DNA of 33,099 bases, taken from Paenibacillus montaniterrae (GTDB taxonomy: Bacteria > Bacillota > Bacilli > Paenibacillales > Paenibacillaceae). The stretch's first letter is position 1. Each line of letters begins with the position of its first letter. The translations under genes and the position numbers were made by a program. Shown piece after piece: positions 8,406-16,616 of the stretch. The notes under the pieces are model-generated. The model worked only from the letters and a program-made list of their open reading frames with translations. It had not been told where the DNA came from and did no database searches. Location of the stretch: contig NZ_BOSE01000019.1 in assembly GCF_018403185.1 (NCBI RefSeq), forward strand, positions 1-33,099. Direction: 5' to 3'.

Positions 8406-8416
8406 ATGAGTGCTGC

Positions 8417-8444
8417 TTGCAATTTTGTTTAATTTGGGTAAAAT
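8417..8444 (+). promoter_or_regulatory. promoter of the argS T-box transcript
   Basis: TTGCAA at 8417-8422 and TAAAAT at 8439-8444 are separated by 16 bases. They lie just after the preceding stop codon and just before the T-box leader. Confidence 0.55.
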
Positions 8445-8454
8445 GAGATAAAAC

Positions 8455-8698
8455 CAAAATGAAATCATCGAGGAATGGGAGAGTACTTCAGTCGAACGGT
8501 TCAAGCGAGCTGGGATGGTGGGAGCCAGTGCACGAGACTGTAAGGAAGCGCACCCAGGAGATAATTTGCTGAAATTAGTAGGCAAATTCGGTCATCGACC
8601 GTTATCAAACGAGGTGGCGAAGGAATAGCCTTCGTACATTGAGTGGTACCGCGGGGACTTTAGGCTCTCGTCTCAATAAGAGACGAGAGCCTTTTTTA
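8455..8698 (+). promoter_or_regulatory. T-box riboswitch, arginine-specific
   Basis: A full T-box leader is visible. Stem I opens with GGGAGAGTA and contains the AG-bulge/distal loop region (GGGATGGTGGGAGCC). The specifier loop strand GAAGCGCA at 8545-8552 lies between helix CTTCAGTC/GACTGTAAG and helix TGGG/CCCA. Placing the codon just before the final A gives CGC (8549-8551), an Arg codon. The T-box core TGGTACCGCGG is at 8644-8654, and the terminator stem GGCTCTCGTCTC/GAGACGAGAGCC at 8663-8691 precedes six T. Uncharged tRNA(Arg) should favour antitermination and so argS expression. About 315 bases, mostly repeat DNA, separate the terminator from argS. Confidence 0.88.
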
Positions 8699-8704
8699 GA
8701 TGTG

Positions 8705-8938
8705 GTTTAAAAATTCGACTTTGATGACGATGCGAAGCTTCGTAGCTTAGTCGGCGGCGAATCTTGCACGCTAGCGAAAATTCCGGTGCTCACGTAGGTC
8801 TATCTACGCTGCGCTCCTCATTTTCTAACTAGCGTGCAAGCTTCTTGGTCCTGAAAGCCGAATTTTTAAACTTCTATTGGAAGATGTGGTTTAAAAATTC
8901 GACTTTGATGACGATGCGGAGCTTTGTAGCTTAGTCGA
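8705..8938 (+). repeat. family A repeat, one full and one truncated copy
   Basis: A full copy at 8705-8871 begins GTTTAAAAATTCGACTTTG and ends GAAAGCCGAATTTTTAAAC, so its ends are inverted repeats, and the whole unit is an imperfect palindrome. A second copy starts at 8889, 184 bases later, but keeps only about 50 bases before its homology ends. Both lie in the argS leader between the T-box terminator and the start codon. The same family recurs at 10742-11630 and, reversed, at 22643-23013. Confidence 0.85.
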
Positions 8939-9012
8939 ACAGATGATGCTAGATGTTCGATGTTTTTTCAATAAGGTAGAGCCTAAGGCAAAATAAGGGG
9001 GCGTATGTAACG

Positions 9013-10731
9013 ATGGAAATGTACAAGACGATCATTGCCAAGCAGCTTTCTAGTTTGCTGGAGCAAGTTACAGAGGAAGAGATTAAAGCGCTGATGGCTT
9101 ATCCGCAGCATGCTGACATGGGGGATTTGTGTCTGCCATGCTTCAAGCTGAGCAAGCTGTACCGCAAAGCGCCGCAGCAAATAGCCGAGCAATTGGCTGA
9201 ACAGCTATCGGGGGATATCATTGAACGTGTTGAGGCGGTTGCAGGCTACGTCAATATTTATTTGGAAAAAAGCAAGCTGGTACAGCAGCTTGTGCAACAG
9301 GTGCTAAACGAAGCTGACAAATTTGGCGCTCGTAATATTGGACAAGGCAAAACGATCGTTATTGATTTTTCCTCACCCAACATTGCCAAGCCGTTTCATA
9401 TTGCTCATTTGCGGTCGACGGTTATCGGCCATGCCTTGTATCGAATCTTTACGTTTCTAGGCTATAACTGTGTGCGGATTAATCATCTCGGCGACTGGGG
9501 AACGCAGTTCGGCAAGCTGATCGTCGCTTATCGGCTTTGGGGCAATGAGCAGCGGATTGCAGAGCATGGCATTGATGAGCTGCTGCAGTTGTATGTGAAG
9601 TTTCATGAACAGGCCGAGCATGATCCGTCCTTGGAGGAGCAGGCTCGCCAATGGTTTGTGAGAATGGAGGCAGGCGATGAGGAGGCACTGCAGCTATGGC
9701 GCCGCTTTGTCGATATTTCCGTGGCTGAGTTCAAGCGAATTTATGCGCTGCTCGGAGTTGAATTCGACTCCTACGCTGGCGAAAGCTTCTACAACGATAA
9801 AATGGAGCGGGTCGTGTCAGAGCTGAAGCACAAGCAGTTGCTTGTTGAGGACGACGGTGCATCATTGGTCAGACTCGACGACTATCAAATGCCGCCTGCG
9901 CTCATTTTGAAAAAGGATGGCAGCTCGCTTTACCATACGCGCGATATTGCCGCGGCGCTGTACAGAAAATCCGCCTACAGCTTTGACAAGGCAATTTATG
10001 TTACCGATTATGCACAAAACCTGCACTTTCAGCAATGGTTCAAAATTATTGAGCTGCTGGGGTATGAATGGCATAAGGATTTGCTGCATGTCGCATTTGG
10101 CCGAGTCAGTTTGGAAGGGATGGGACTGTCCACTAGAAAAGGAAACATCATCAGACTGGAGGAAGTGCTTAAGCAAGCGATTGCCAAAACAAAAGCGATT
10201 ATTGAAGAAAGAAACCCGACGCTTGCCGACAAGGATGAAGTAGCGAGACAGGTTGGAGTTGGGGCGATCATATTTAATGATTTAAGCGCCAGCCGCATTA
10301 AAGATATTGTGTTTTCCTGGGAGGATGCGCTCAGCTTTGAGGGAGAAACTGGACCATATGTGCAGTATGCGCATGCTCGGGCGTGCAATGTGCTGAGAAA
10401 GGCCGAGCAAAAGTTTGGCGAGATCGAGTTCAAGTCCTTGGGAGCTGAGGCGTTTGCTGCACTTACAGATGAGGCTTCGATTCAAGTCGTTAAGCAACTG
10501 GCGCAATTCTCAGAAAAAGTGGAGCTGGCTATGAATAAGCTGGAGCCATCAATCATTAGTCGCTACACTGTTGATTTGGCACAAAGCTTTAATCAGTTTT
10601 ACCATCACAATCCGATTTTAAATGCGGAGGAAAATGTTCGTCAGGCAAGGCTGGCACTAGTGCAAGCGGTACAGATTGTGCTGGGGAAAGGGTTAGAGTT
10701 GGTAGGCATCACAGCCCCCAAAGAAATGTAA
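9013..10731 (+). CDS. argS: arginyl-tRNA synthetase
   Basis: This 572-residue class I enzyme charges tRNA(Arg). An N-terminal tRNA-recognition (Add-1) domain covers about residues 1-90. The active site begins with S-S-P-N-I-A-K-P-F-H-I-A-H-L-R-S near 118-133, the HIGH-type signature of ArgRS. L-S-T-R-K-G-N near 372 takes the KMSKS position. A C-terminal helical DALR-type anticodon domain contains Y-A-H-A-R-A near 455. Length fits the family. AAGGGGG is 12 bases before the ATG at 9013, and a second ATG at 9019 is possible. Expression should respond to uncharged tRNA(Arg) through the upstream T-box. Five tandem repeats follow the stop codon. Confidence 0.95.
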   Translation: MEMYKTIIAKQLSSLLEQVTEEEIKALMAYPQHADMGDLCLPCFKLSKLYRKAPQQIAEQLAEQLSGDIIERVEAVAGYVNIYLEKSKLVQQLVQQVLNEADKFGARNIGQGKTIVIDFSSPNIAKPFHIAHLRSTVIGHALYRIFTFLGYNCVRINHLGDWGTQFGKLIVAYRLWGNEQRIAEHGIDELLQLYVKFHEQAEHDPSLEEQARQWFVRMEAGDEEALQLWRRFVDISVAEFKRIYALLGVEFDSYAGESFYNDKMERVVSELKHKQLLVEDDGASLVRLDDYQMPPALILKKDGSSLYHTRDIAAALYRKSAYSFDKAIYVTDYAQNLHFQQWFKIIELLGYEWHKDLLHVAFGRVSLEGMGLSTRKGNIIRLEEVLKQAIAKTKAIIEERNPTLADKDEVARQVGVGAIIFNDLSASRIKDIVFSWEDALSFEGETGPYVQYAHARACNVLRKAEQKFGEIEFKSLGAEAFAALTDEASIQVVKQLAQFSEKVELAMNKLEPSIISRYTVDLAQSFNQFYHHNPILNAEENVRQARLALVQAVQIVLGKGLELVGITAPKEM

Positions 10732-10741
10732 TGTAGAGGTT

Positions 10742-11630
10742 GTTTAAAAATAGGACTTTGATGACGATGCGATTGCGTTGTAGCGGATTCGACGGCGAAG
10801 CTTGAACGCTAGCGAAAATTCCGGTGCTCACGTAGCTAGTGCCTACGCTGCGCTCCTCATTTTCTACTAGCGTCCAAGCTTCTTGGTCCTGAAAGCCCAA
10901 TTTTTAAACTTCTATATTGAAGGGTTGTTTAAAAATAGGACTTTGATGACGATGCGATTGCGTTGTAGCGGATTCGACGTCGAATCTTGAACGCTAGCGA
11001 AAATTCCGGTGCTCACGTAGCTTATTGCCTACGCTGCGCTCCTCATTTTCTACTAGCGTCCAAGCTTCTTGGTCCTGAAAGCCCTATTTTTAAACTTTAA
11101 TTTGAAGGGTTGTTTAAAAATAGGACTTTGATGACGATGCGATTGCGTTGTAGCGGATTTGACGGCGAATCTTGAACGCTAGCGAAAATTCCGGTGCTCA
11201 CGTAGCAAGTGCCTACGCTGCGCTCCTCATTTTCTACTAGCGTCCAAGCTTCTTGGTCCTGAAAGCCCTATTTTTAAACTTTAATTTGAAGGGTTGTTTA
11301 AAAATAGGACTTTGATGACGATGATTGGCGTTGTAGCGTATTCGACGTCGAAGATGTCACGCTACCGAAAGCTGCGGTGTTCACGTAGCAAGTGCCTACG
11401 CTGCGCTCCTCGCTTTCTAGTATCGTGCCATCTTCTTGGTCCTGAAAGCCCAATTTTTAAACTTCAATTTGAAAGGTAGTTCAAAAAGTCCGACTTTGAT
11501 GACGATGATTGGCGTTGTAGTGTATTCGGCGGCGAATATGTCACGCTACCGAAAGCTGCGGTGCTCACGTAGCTTTTGCCTACGCTGCGCTCCTCGCTTT
11601 CTAGTATCGTGTTTCTTAGACCAGCCAAAA
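10742..11630 (+). repeat. five tandem family A repeats
   Basis: Copies begin at 10742, 10927, 11112, 11296 and 11479, a period of 183-185 bases. Each unit of about 168 bases has inverted ends (GTTTAAAAATAGG ... CCTATTTTTAAAC) and an internal dyad around GACGCTAG and GAACGCTAGCG. The first three copies are close to identical. The fourth and fifth have diverged together in the centre (GTCACGCTACCGAAAGC). The fifth is cut at about 11610-11630 where a family B unit begins. Short open frames through the copies have no ribosome binding site and are not genes. Confidence 0.9.
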
Positions 11631-11912
11631 AAACTCCAACGGAGGAGCAAAGCATCCGAAAAACGAAGTGGGTCGCCTTTAACATCGTAATGCAACCTTA
11701 TAAATTCAAATAAGAGCATTACGATTTAAAAAGCGACTGGAGGATGCTTTGCTCCGGAGTGCTGAAAAACGAAGTGGGTCGCCTTTAACATCGTAATGCA
11801 ACCTTAAAATTCAAATAAGAGCATTACGATTTAAAAAGCGACTGGAGGATGCATTGCTCCGGAGCGCTGATTTAAAAAGCGACTGGAGGATGCTTTGCTC
11901 CGCAGCGCCTAA
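11627..11912 (+). repeat. family B palindromic repeats, one full and two shortened copies
   Basis: The full copy has GGAGCAAAGCATCC at 11644-11657 pairing with GGATGCTTTGCTCC at 11742-11755. Inner arms GTCGC/GCGAC and ATCGTAATGC/GCATTACGAT make a hairpin of about 112 bases. A second copy (about 11764-11868) lacks the left outer arm, and a third (about 11869-11912) keeps only the last 40 bases. The series looks like repeated duplication of the right end. The run of seven A at its left edge is the T-run of the reversed copies at 22.3-22.6 kb. Confidence 0.85.
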
Positions 11913-11983
11913 AAAAATCATATACGCCTTTTCTATATGATGGTATGATATTGCGTAGTTATGATTATGGGGAGGTTGCTTAA

Positions 11984-13714
11984 TTGATGAGGTTGAAAGT
12001 GAAAAAGATTCTAGCTGTCATCATGGTGTTAAGCATGGTTATTGCCGCGGGCTGTCAGGCAGTGGCGGGAGTAGACTTGAACCAAGTCATCAAAAATATG
12101 ATGAAGGTAACATCGGCTGAAGGAAAATACGAACTGGAATTCAAGCTGAATTTAAATGAAGATGAGCTGGCAATGATGGCAGAAGAGGCTGGCGAGGACG
12201 AGGAGCAGTCGGAGCAATTCATTGAAATGCTGCGCCAATATTCCCACGTGAAGCTTGCAATCAATGAATATAAGCAACAGGATGAATATCACGCTTCGAT
12301 GAAGGGCGCGATTACCTTTGGTGATCAGACTTCGCTTGGCTTTGATTTGAGTATGTCGGATAAGCTGGCTGTGATTAAGCTTGACGGCGCCAAGCAGCCA
12401 TTTTCACTGGATTTGACAGGCGAGCATGAGGAAGAGCTGAGACGCTACTATTATGAAACAGAGCTGGGCTGGGATTATGAAGAAATGTTCGGCTCAGAGG
12501 AACTGGAAGGTACCGCTGAGGCAGACTATGACGAAGCCGCTGTGATCGCTGCTGTTCAAAAAATGTCAGAGCTGATTACTGATTTTAGCGTTGGTCATTT
12601 GCCTAACATTGAGCGTTTGTCGGTTAAGCCTGTTACCGAGCAAATTAATGGAGTGTCCACTGATTTAATAGCGATTCAAGGCGAGATTAAAGGCTTGGAG
12701 CTGTGGGACTGGGCTAAGAAGCTTGTAAGCTCACTGGCAAGCGATCGTGAAGGTCTGGAAAAGCTGATTGGAGAAATATTCAACATTTACGCTGAGCAGG
12801 AAGAGCAGCTTGCCGCACTTGGCCTTGGTGGTGCTGAATCTTACGTGCTTGGCATTGGCGGTCCGATGCCAGAAGCTGAGGATGATGCGGGAGAATACAT
12901 CGAAACGGAAGAGGAAGCTGAGCTGTCTCCTGAGGAAATCAAGCAGCAGGTTGTCGATGATCTGCTGACTATGCTAAGCGAGCTAGAGCAGTCGATGACT
13001 GAAATGAACGAAGAGGATCTGTTGGTGCTTGAGCAAGTGCTGAATGATTCCTTGCAAATTGCATTTGACTATCGTGTGGATTCAAGCTTGAATTTGCGCA
13101 AGCAAAGCTTCTCGCTTCACTATTCTATTGATCCGGCCTTGAAGCAAGAAGCCGAGCTTTATGGTGTTGACGGCTTCTCTATTACGGCAGCGTCCCAATT
13201 CTGGAATGTGAATGGCGAAGTGAAGGCTAAGGAGCCTGCCAAGACGCTGAATACGGTAAGTGTTGAATCATTAGCATACATGCAGGGCTTTGAAGTTGTT
13301 GAGCTGTTTGAAAAAGACAGCTTGATAGATAAGCTGCTGCGTGAGCAATTCCATATTACAAAGCAAAGCTATTGGAATTACTTGGACGAGGAATGGGAAT
13401 ACAGCGTCTACTTGAATGAAAAGAAGCAGGCGATGATTCCGGCAAGAGATATTATGGAGCAATTTGGCGGCAAAGTAACGTATAACCCGCAAACAAAGCA
13501 AGTTTTCTTGCTAGATAAAGCGACGAATACAACGATTGAAATCGCTGCAGGCAGCAATGTTGCCGTTATTAACGGTGAAGAGGTGCAATGGTCTGCTCCA
13601 GTTGAGGCGCGCCATGGCATCGTATTTGTGCCAGCACGTGCAATGGCTGATGCGTTGGGTGCCGAGATTGACTGGTACAATGAAGGCTATCTGGAAATTA
13701 CGAGAGAGCCGTAA
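11984..13714 (+). CDS. lipoprotein with C-terminal copper amine oxidase N-like domain
   Basis: The protein of about 576 residues starts at TTG 11984 (GGAGG eight bases upstream) or at the adjacent ATG 11987. A signal peptide ends in a lipobox-type A-A-G-C near Cys24, so it is probably lipid-anchored outside the cell. The large middle part is acidic and rich in Glu (for example around 315-350) with no family I recognise. The last 90 residues (M-I-P-A-R-D-I, then F-V-P-A-R-A-M-A-D-A-L-G, then W) are a copper amine oxidase N-terminal-like domain. Despite the name, this domain is common in Paenibacillus surface proteins without oxidase activity. It is the first gene inside the block flanked by the mirrored repeat clusters. 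Function unknown, likely envelope. Confidence 0.85.
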   Translation: MMRLKVKKILAVIMVLSMVIAAGCQAVAGVDLNQVIKNMMKVTSAEGKYELEFKLNLNEDELAMMAEEAGEDEEQSEQFIEMLRQYSHVKLAINEYKQQDEYHASMKGAITFGDQTSLGFDLSMSDKLAVIKLDGAKQPFSLDLTGEHEEELRRYYYETELGWDYEEMFGSEELEGTAEADYDEAAVIAAVQKMSELITDFSVGHLPNIERLSVKPVTEQINGVSTDLIAIQGEIKGLELWDWAKKLVSSLASDREGLEKLIGEIFNIYAEQEEQLAALGLGGAESYVLGIGGPMPEAEDDAGEYIETEEEAELSPEEIKQQVVDDLLTMLSELEQSMTEMNEEDLLVLEQVLNDSLQIAFDYRVDSSLNLRKQSFSLHYSIDPALKQEAELYGVDGFSITAASQFWNVNGEVKAKEPAKTLNTVSVESLAYMQGFEVVELFEKDSLIDKLLREQFHITKQSYWNYLDEEWEYSVYLNEKKQAMIPARDIMEQFGGKVTYNPQTKQVFLLDKATNTTIEIAAGSNVAVINGEEVQWSAPVEARHGIVFVPARAMADALGAEIDWYNEGYLEITREP

Positions 13715-13793
13715 TGTTATCACGTTATCATTATAAATTCTGATAATCATCAACGATATCAATAGAGCTTTTACAAGCAAATGCAGTGCTGAT

Positions 13794-13845
13794 CGCGCAA
13801 GCCTCGGGATAGAAACAGCCCCCGAAGCTTGCGCGTTTTTATTAT
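13794..13845 (+). terminator. terminator after the lipoprotein gene
   Basis: CGCGCAAGC plus TCGGG pairs with CCCGA plus GCTTGCGCG around a short loop, followed by TTTTTATT. It lies about 80 bases past the stop codon. From here to 14029 I see no gene, only A+T-rich spacer with the binding site of the next gene. Confidence 0.85.
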
Positions 13846-14029
13846 GACAAGCTTTGCACATAACGGGTCCTGCTGGCTAATATACATACTAATAGAGTAG
13901 CCTTAGCGAAGAGCAGAGCTGCTAATATCAAAGTTTTCAGACACGCCCTAGCAGGTATAGCAAAGCTAGCAGCTGTAAATAATAGATGAAAGAGAATCGG
14001 AATTGAATGATAGAGGGGAGCGAGGAACG

Positions 14030-14572
14030 ATGGAGCTGGTAGTTGCAGGCTGTATCACGCTGTGCATTTTAATGTTTATATTCAGAGAGTGTGCCGTGCT
14101 ATATATTGCCAGAACAAAGCGTTCGGGTCTACTGCTTGAATCGATAACATCCACGTTTTACCGCGACCATAACCATCTTTTTATACGCAGATTGGATCGC
14201 TGGCTTACGCTCGCTATTATTGCCACTGTTTTGCTATATGTGCTGTATATTTATTTGAAGCTGTCACAGGCTGCTGAGCCGTATGAGCTGCAATTTATAG
14301 ATGCTGGGATTGCGATATTGCTTTATATCGTATTTCCTTCTCGTACAATCTCGCATTTTATTACGGAAAAAGGGGTGCAGGGCCAGCATAAAATAACGGA
14401 CTGGACCTCGATTTATACGGTGTGTATTGAAAGTGAAAGCACGGTGCGGCGCATGCTGCTCGTACAGTTTAAAGGGAATGAGAAGATGATAGAAGGCTAT
14501 ATGCATGATCGAGACCTGGGCAGCTTGAAACAGCTGCTGGCGCCGCATTCGATTCTAGTAAAGGAGAATTAG
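14030..14572 (+). CDS. small membrane protein with PH-like C-terminal half
   Basis: The ATG at 14030 is chosen because AGGGGAG lies nine bases upstream; an upstream in-frame TTG at 14003 would overlap this site. The 180-residue product has a hydrophobic N-terminal helix (about 3-22), and two more near 58-78 and 88-105 (L-A-I-I-A-T-V-L-L-Y-V-L-Y, I-A-I-L-L-Y-I-V-F). The C-terminal 75 residues look soluble: G-V-x-G-Q-H-K-I-T-D-W-T-S-I-Y is the pattern of small bacterial membrane proteins with PH-like domains such as DUF5673. That family match is from memory and tentative. No function can be given. Confidence 0.65.
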   Translation: MELVVAGCITLCILMFIFRECAVLYIARTKRSGLLLESITSTFYRDHNHLFIRRLDRWLTLAIIATVLLYVLYIYLKLSQAAEPYELQFIDAGIAILLYIVFPSRTISHFITEKGVQGQHKITDWTSIYTVCIESESTVRRMLLVQFKGNEKMIEGYMHDRDLGSLKQLLAPHSILVKEN

Positions 14573-14620
14573 CTCCCTCCCTGTTACCTAGCAAATACTT
14601 AGCTTGATGGATATGGATAA

Positions 14621-14672
14621 AAAAGAGGCTGCTTGCCAATCTTAGGATTTGGGCGATGGCCTCTATTTTGTG
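14621..14672 (+). terminator. probable terminator before the glycosylase gene
   Basis: AAAAAGAGGC pairs with GGCCTCTATTTT around an imperfect inner stem (TTGCC...GGGCGA). It lies about 50 bases after the membrane protein stop and ends just before the glycosylase ribosome binding site. Confidence 0.5.
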
Positions 14673-14697
14673 TATGATAGATGCAGGAGGGATTATG

Positions 14698-15288
14698 ATG
14701 GATTACGAACCGCTGCAGCTAGAATTTTATGAGAAAAGCTCGCTGGAGCTCGCCAAGCAGCTTATCGGCAAGCTGCTGCTAAAGCAGACGGAGCAAGGGG
14801 TAGCCGGGGGCTTTATTGTCGAGACTGAGGCTTATGCAGGTCCAATGGATCGAGCGGCTCATAGCTATAATAATCGACGCACTGCACGTACAGAGGTGAT
14901 GTTTGGTCCGGCAGGGCATATTTATACGTATCAAATGCATACGCACTGTCTTGTCAATGTGGTAGCTGCCGGCATTGGCGAGCCGCAGGCGGTGCTCATC
15001 CGCGGTGTAGAGCCGCATATAGGCTTGGAATTGATGCGCAATCGCCGTGGAGAGCTGAAATCCGATCGTGAGTTGACTAATGGGCCTGGCAAGCTGTGCA
15101 AGGCGCTAGGCATTACAATGGCGGATTACGGGCATAACGTAACTGAAAAGCCGTTATGGATTGCGGCGGGCCAAGCGTATGACTTGATTGCTGCCGGACC
15201 ACGCATCGGAATACCAAACAGCGGGGAAGCAAAGGACTATCCATGGCGATTTTATGTTCCCGGCCATCCGAACGTATCGCGCGGTTAA
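14698..15288 (+). CDS. 3-methyladenine DNA glycosylase (AAG/MPG family)
   Basis: AGGAGG at 14685-14690 lies seven bases before the ATG at 14698, so this start is preferred over in-frame ATGs at 14656 and 14695. The 196-residue protein has the size and motifs of the AAG family of base-excision glycosylases, which remove alkylated purines. It shows L-A-K-x-L-I-G-K-L-L near the N-terminus, then I-V-E-T-E-A-Y with the catalytic Glu. H-S-Y-N-N-R-R-T-A-R-T and M-F-G-P-A-G-H-I-Y follow, as does V-L-I-R-G-V-E-P. N-G-P-G-K-L-C-K-A-L-G is the family signature, and W-R-F-Y lies near the end. A following PLP enzyme gene has its own start 80 bases on. The assignment is secure. Confidence 0.93.
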   Translation: MDYEPLQLEFYEKSSLELAKQLIGKLLLKQTEQGVAGGFIVETEAYAGPMDRAAHSYNNRRTARTEVMFGPAGHIYTYQMHTHCLVNVVAAGIGEPQAVLIRGVEPHIGLELMRNRRGELKSDRELTNGPGKLCKALGITMADYGHNVTEKPLWIAAGQAYDLIAAGPRIGIPNSGEAKDYPWRFYVPGHPNVSRG

Positions 15289-15369
15289 GTGTAATAACAC
15301 GCGGAAATGTTGGCGAACATCTGCAAACATGCTACAGTAATACTATATACAAAATGTGAGGTGTGGAGC

Positions 15370-16542
15370 TTGAGCTATAATTTTGATGAAGTAATTGATC
15401 GACGCAATACCAGATCCTATAAATGGGATCAGGTTAAACCATTATTTGGCGATGAAAGCATTCTTCCGCTGTGGGTGGCAGATATGGATTTCTATAGTCC
15501 GCCTGCAGTTAGAAAGGTTATTCGGGAAAGAGCAGAGGTCGGGATTTACGGCTATTCGATTCGTTCGCAATCTTATTTGGAGTCGGTTACCGGCTGGTTC
15601 CAGCGCAGACATAACTGGAGCTTTCAAACAGACTGGATTATTGATGTGCCAAGCGTAGTAACGACATTGAGCCTGGCCGTTGATTTATTTACAGAGCCGG
15701 GCGATTCGGTCGTACTGCAATCGCCTGTCTATTATCCGTTCTATGATGTTATAAAAGGCAACGGTCGCAAGGTGGAGCGCAATCCGTTGCTGCTCATTAA
15801 CGGCCGCTATGAAATGGATTTTGTTCAGCTGGAGCAACTGTTTGCTGCTGGTGCTAAAATGATTTTGTTGTGCAATCCACACAATCCAGGCGGACGAGTA
15901 TGGGAGCGTGAAACGCTGCAGCGTTTGGCTGAGCTGGCTTTGAAATACAAGGTTATTGTCGTTTCCGATGAAATTCATTGCGATCTGACCTTCCCGGGAC
16001 ATCCGCATACGCCGTTTGCTTCGTTGTCAGAGGAAGTGGCAGATATTACGATAACTGCACTTGCCGCAACGAAAACATTCAATTTGCCAGGCTTGCATAC
16101 ATCGTTTGCTATGATTTCGAATGCTCAAATGCGCGCCAAATTCGATCAACGGGTAAAGGTATTGAGCATTCATATGGCAAGCCATTTTGCTCAGGATGCG
16201 GTGCAGGCTGCATACAATGAAAGCGAGCAGTGGCTTGATGATATGCTAGTGTACGTCAAGAGCAATATGGATTACGCGATCGACTACTTGGCGGAGCATG
16301 CGCCAATGATTAAACCGCTTGTTTCGGAAGGAACCTATTTGCTTTGGCTTGATTGCCGCGCGATTAGCGAGGAGCCGGCAGTATTGAAGGAGCTTATGCA
16401 TAAAAAGGCAAAGGTTGCTTTTAATGAAGGCTCGATGTTCGGAGTTGAAGGAGCTGGCTGGCTGCGCGTCAATTTGGCTTGTCCGCGCTCGATATTAGTT
16501 CAAGCGCTGCAGCAGTTTGCTGAAGCGGTTAAAGCTGTATAG
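15370..16542 (+). CDS. patB: PatB/MalY-type cystathionine beta-lyase (PLP aminotransferase family)
   Basis: The TTG at 15370 is chosen. GAGGTG lies six bases upstream, and the N-terminus M-S-Y-N-F-D-E-V-I-D-R-R-N-T then matches family members directly. The 390-residue length is also usual for PatB. The fold type I PLP signature is A-L-A-A-T-K-T-F-N-L-P-G, with the Schiff-base Lys near residue 235. C-N-P-H-N-P-G-G-R-V near 175 and V-V-S-D-E-I-H-C-D near 200 hold the cofactor ring. L-P-L-W-V-A-D-M-D-F near the start and W-L-R-V-N-L-A-C-P near the end are typical of MalY/PatB. Such enzymes cleave the C-S bond of cystathionine or cysteine conjugates; the true substrate is not visible. Ends at a shared terminator with the convergent PrsW gene. 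Confidence 0.88.
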   Translation: MSYNFDEVIDRRNTRSYKWDQVKPLFGDESILPLWVADMDFYSPPAVRKVIRERAEVGIYGYSIRSQSYLESVTGWFQRRHNWSFQTDWIIDVPSVVTTLSLAVDLFTEPGDSVVLQSPVYYPFYDVIKGNGRKVERNPLLLINGRYEMDFVQLEQLFAAGAKMILLCNPHNPGGRVWERETLQRLAELALKYKVIVVSDEIHCDLTFPGHPHTPFASLSEEVADITITALAATKTFNLPGLHTSFAMISNAQMRAKFDQRVKVLSIHMASHFAQDAVQAAYNESEQWLDDMLVYVKSNMDYAIDYLAEHAPMIKPLVSEGTYLLWLDCRAISEEPAVLKELMHKKAKVAFNEGSMFGVEGAGWLRVNLACPRSILVQALQQFAEAVKAV

Positions 16543-16554
16543 CAAGCAAGGTAA

Positions 16555-16616
16555 AACGGGTTGTCTAGATTGTCAGTAGGTACTCATTGACAATCCAGAC
16601 AACCCGTTATTTTTTG
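16555..16616. terminator. bidirectional terminator between convergent genes
   Basis: AACGGGTTGTCT plus GATTGTCA pairs with TGACAATC plus AGACAACCCGTT with one internal mismatch. ATTTTTT follows on the plus strand and a shorter T-run (four bases) on the minus strand. It overlaps the stop codon of the minus-strand gene ending at 16607. Confidence 0.9.

Noticed and set aside
10742..11630. Insertion sequence or transposon
   Set aside because: Inverted ends suggest a MITE-like element, but no transposase and no clear target-site duplication is visible, so only repeat is claimed.
11294..11690. Open frames through the tandem repeats near 11.3-11.7 kb
   Set aside because: They lie wholly within palindromic repeat units, recur by virtue of the repeats, and have no ribosome binding site; no protein family is visible.
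10742..11912. CRISPR array
   Set aside because: The repeats are about 168 bases with almost no unique spacers, so they are not direct repeats of 25-40 bases with distinct spacers, and no cas genes are present.
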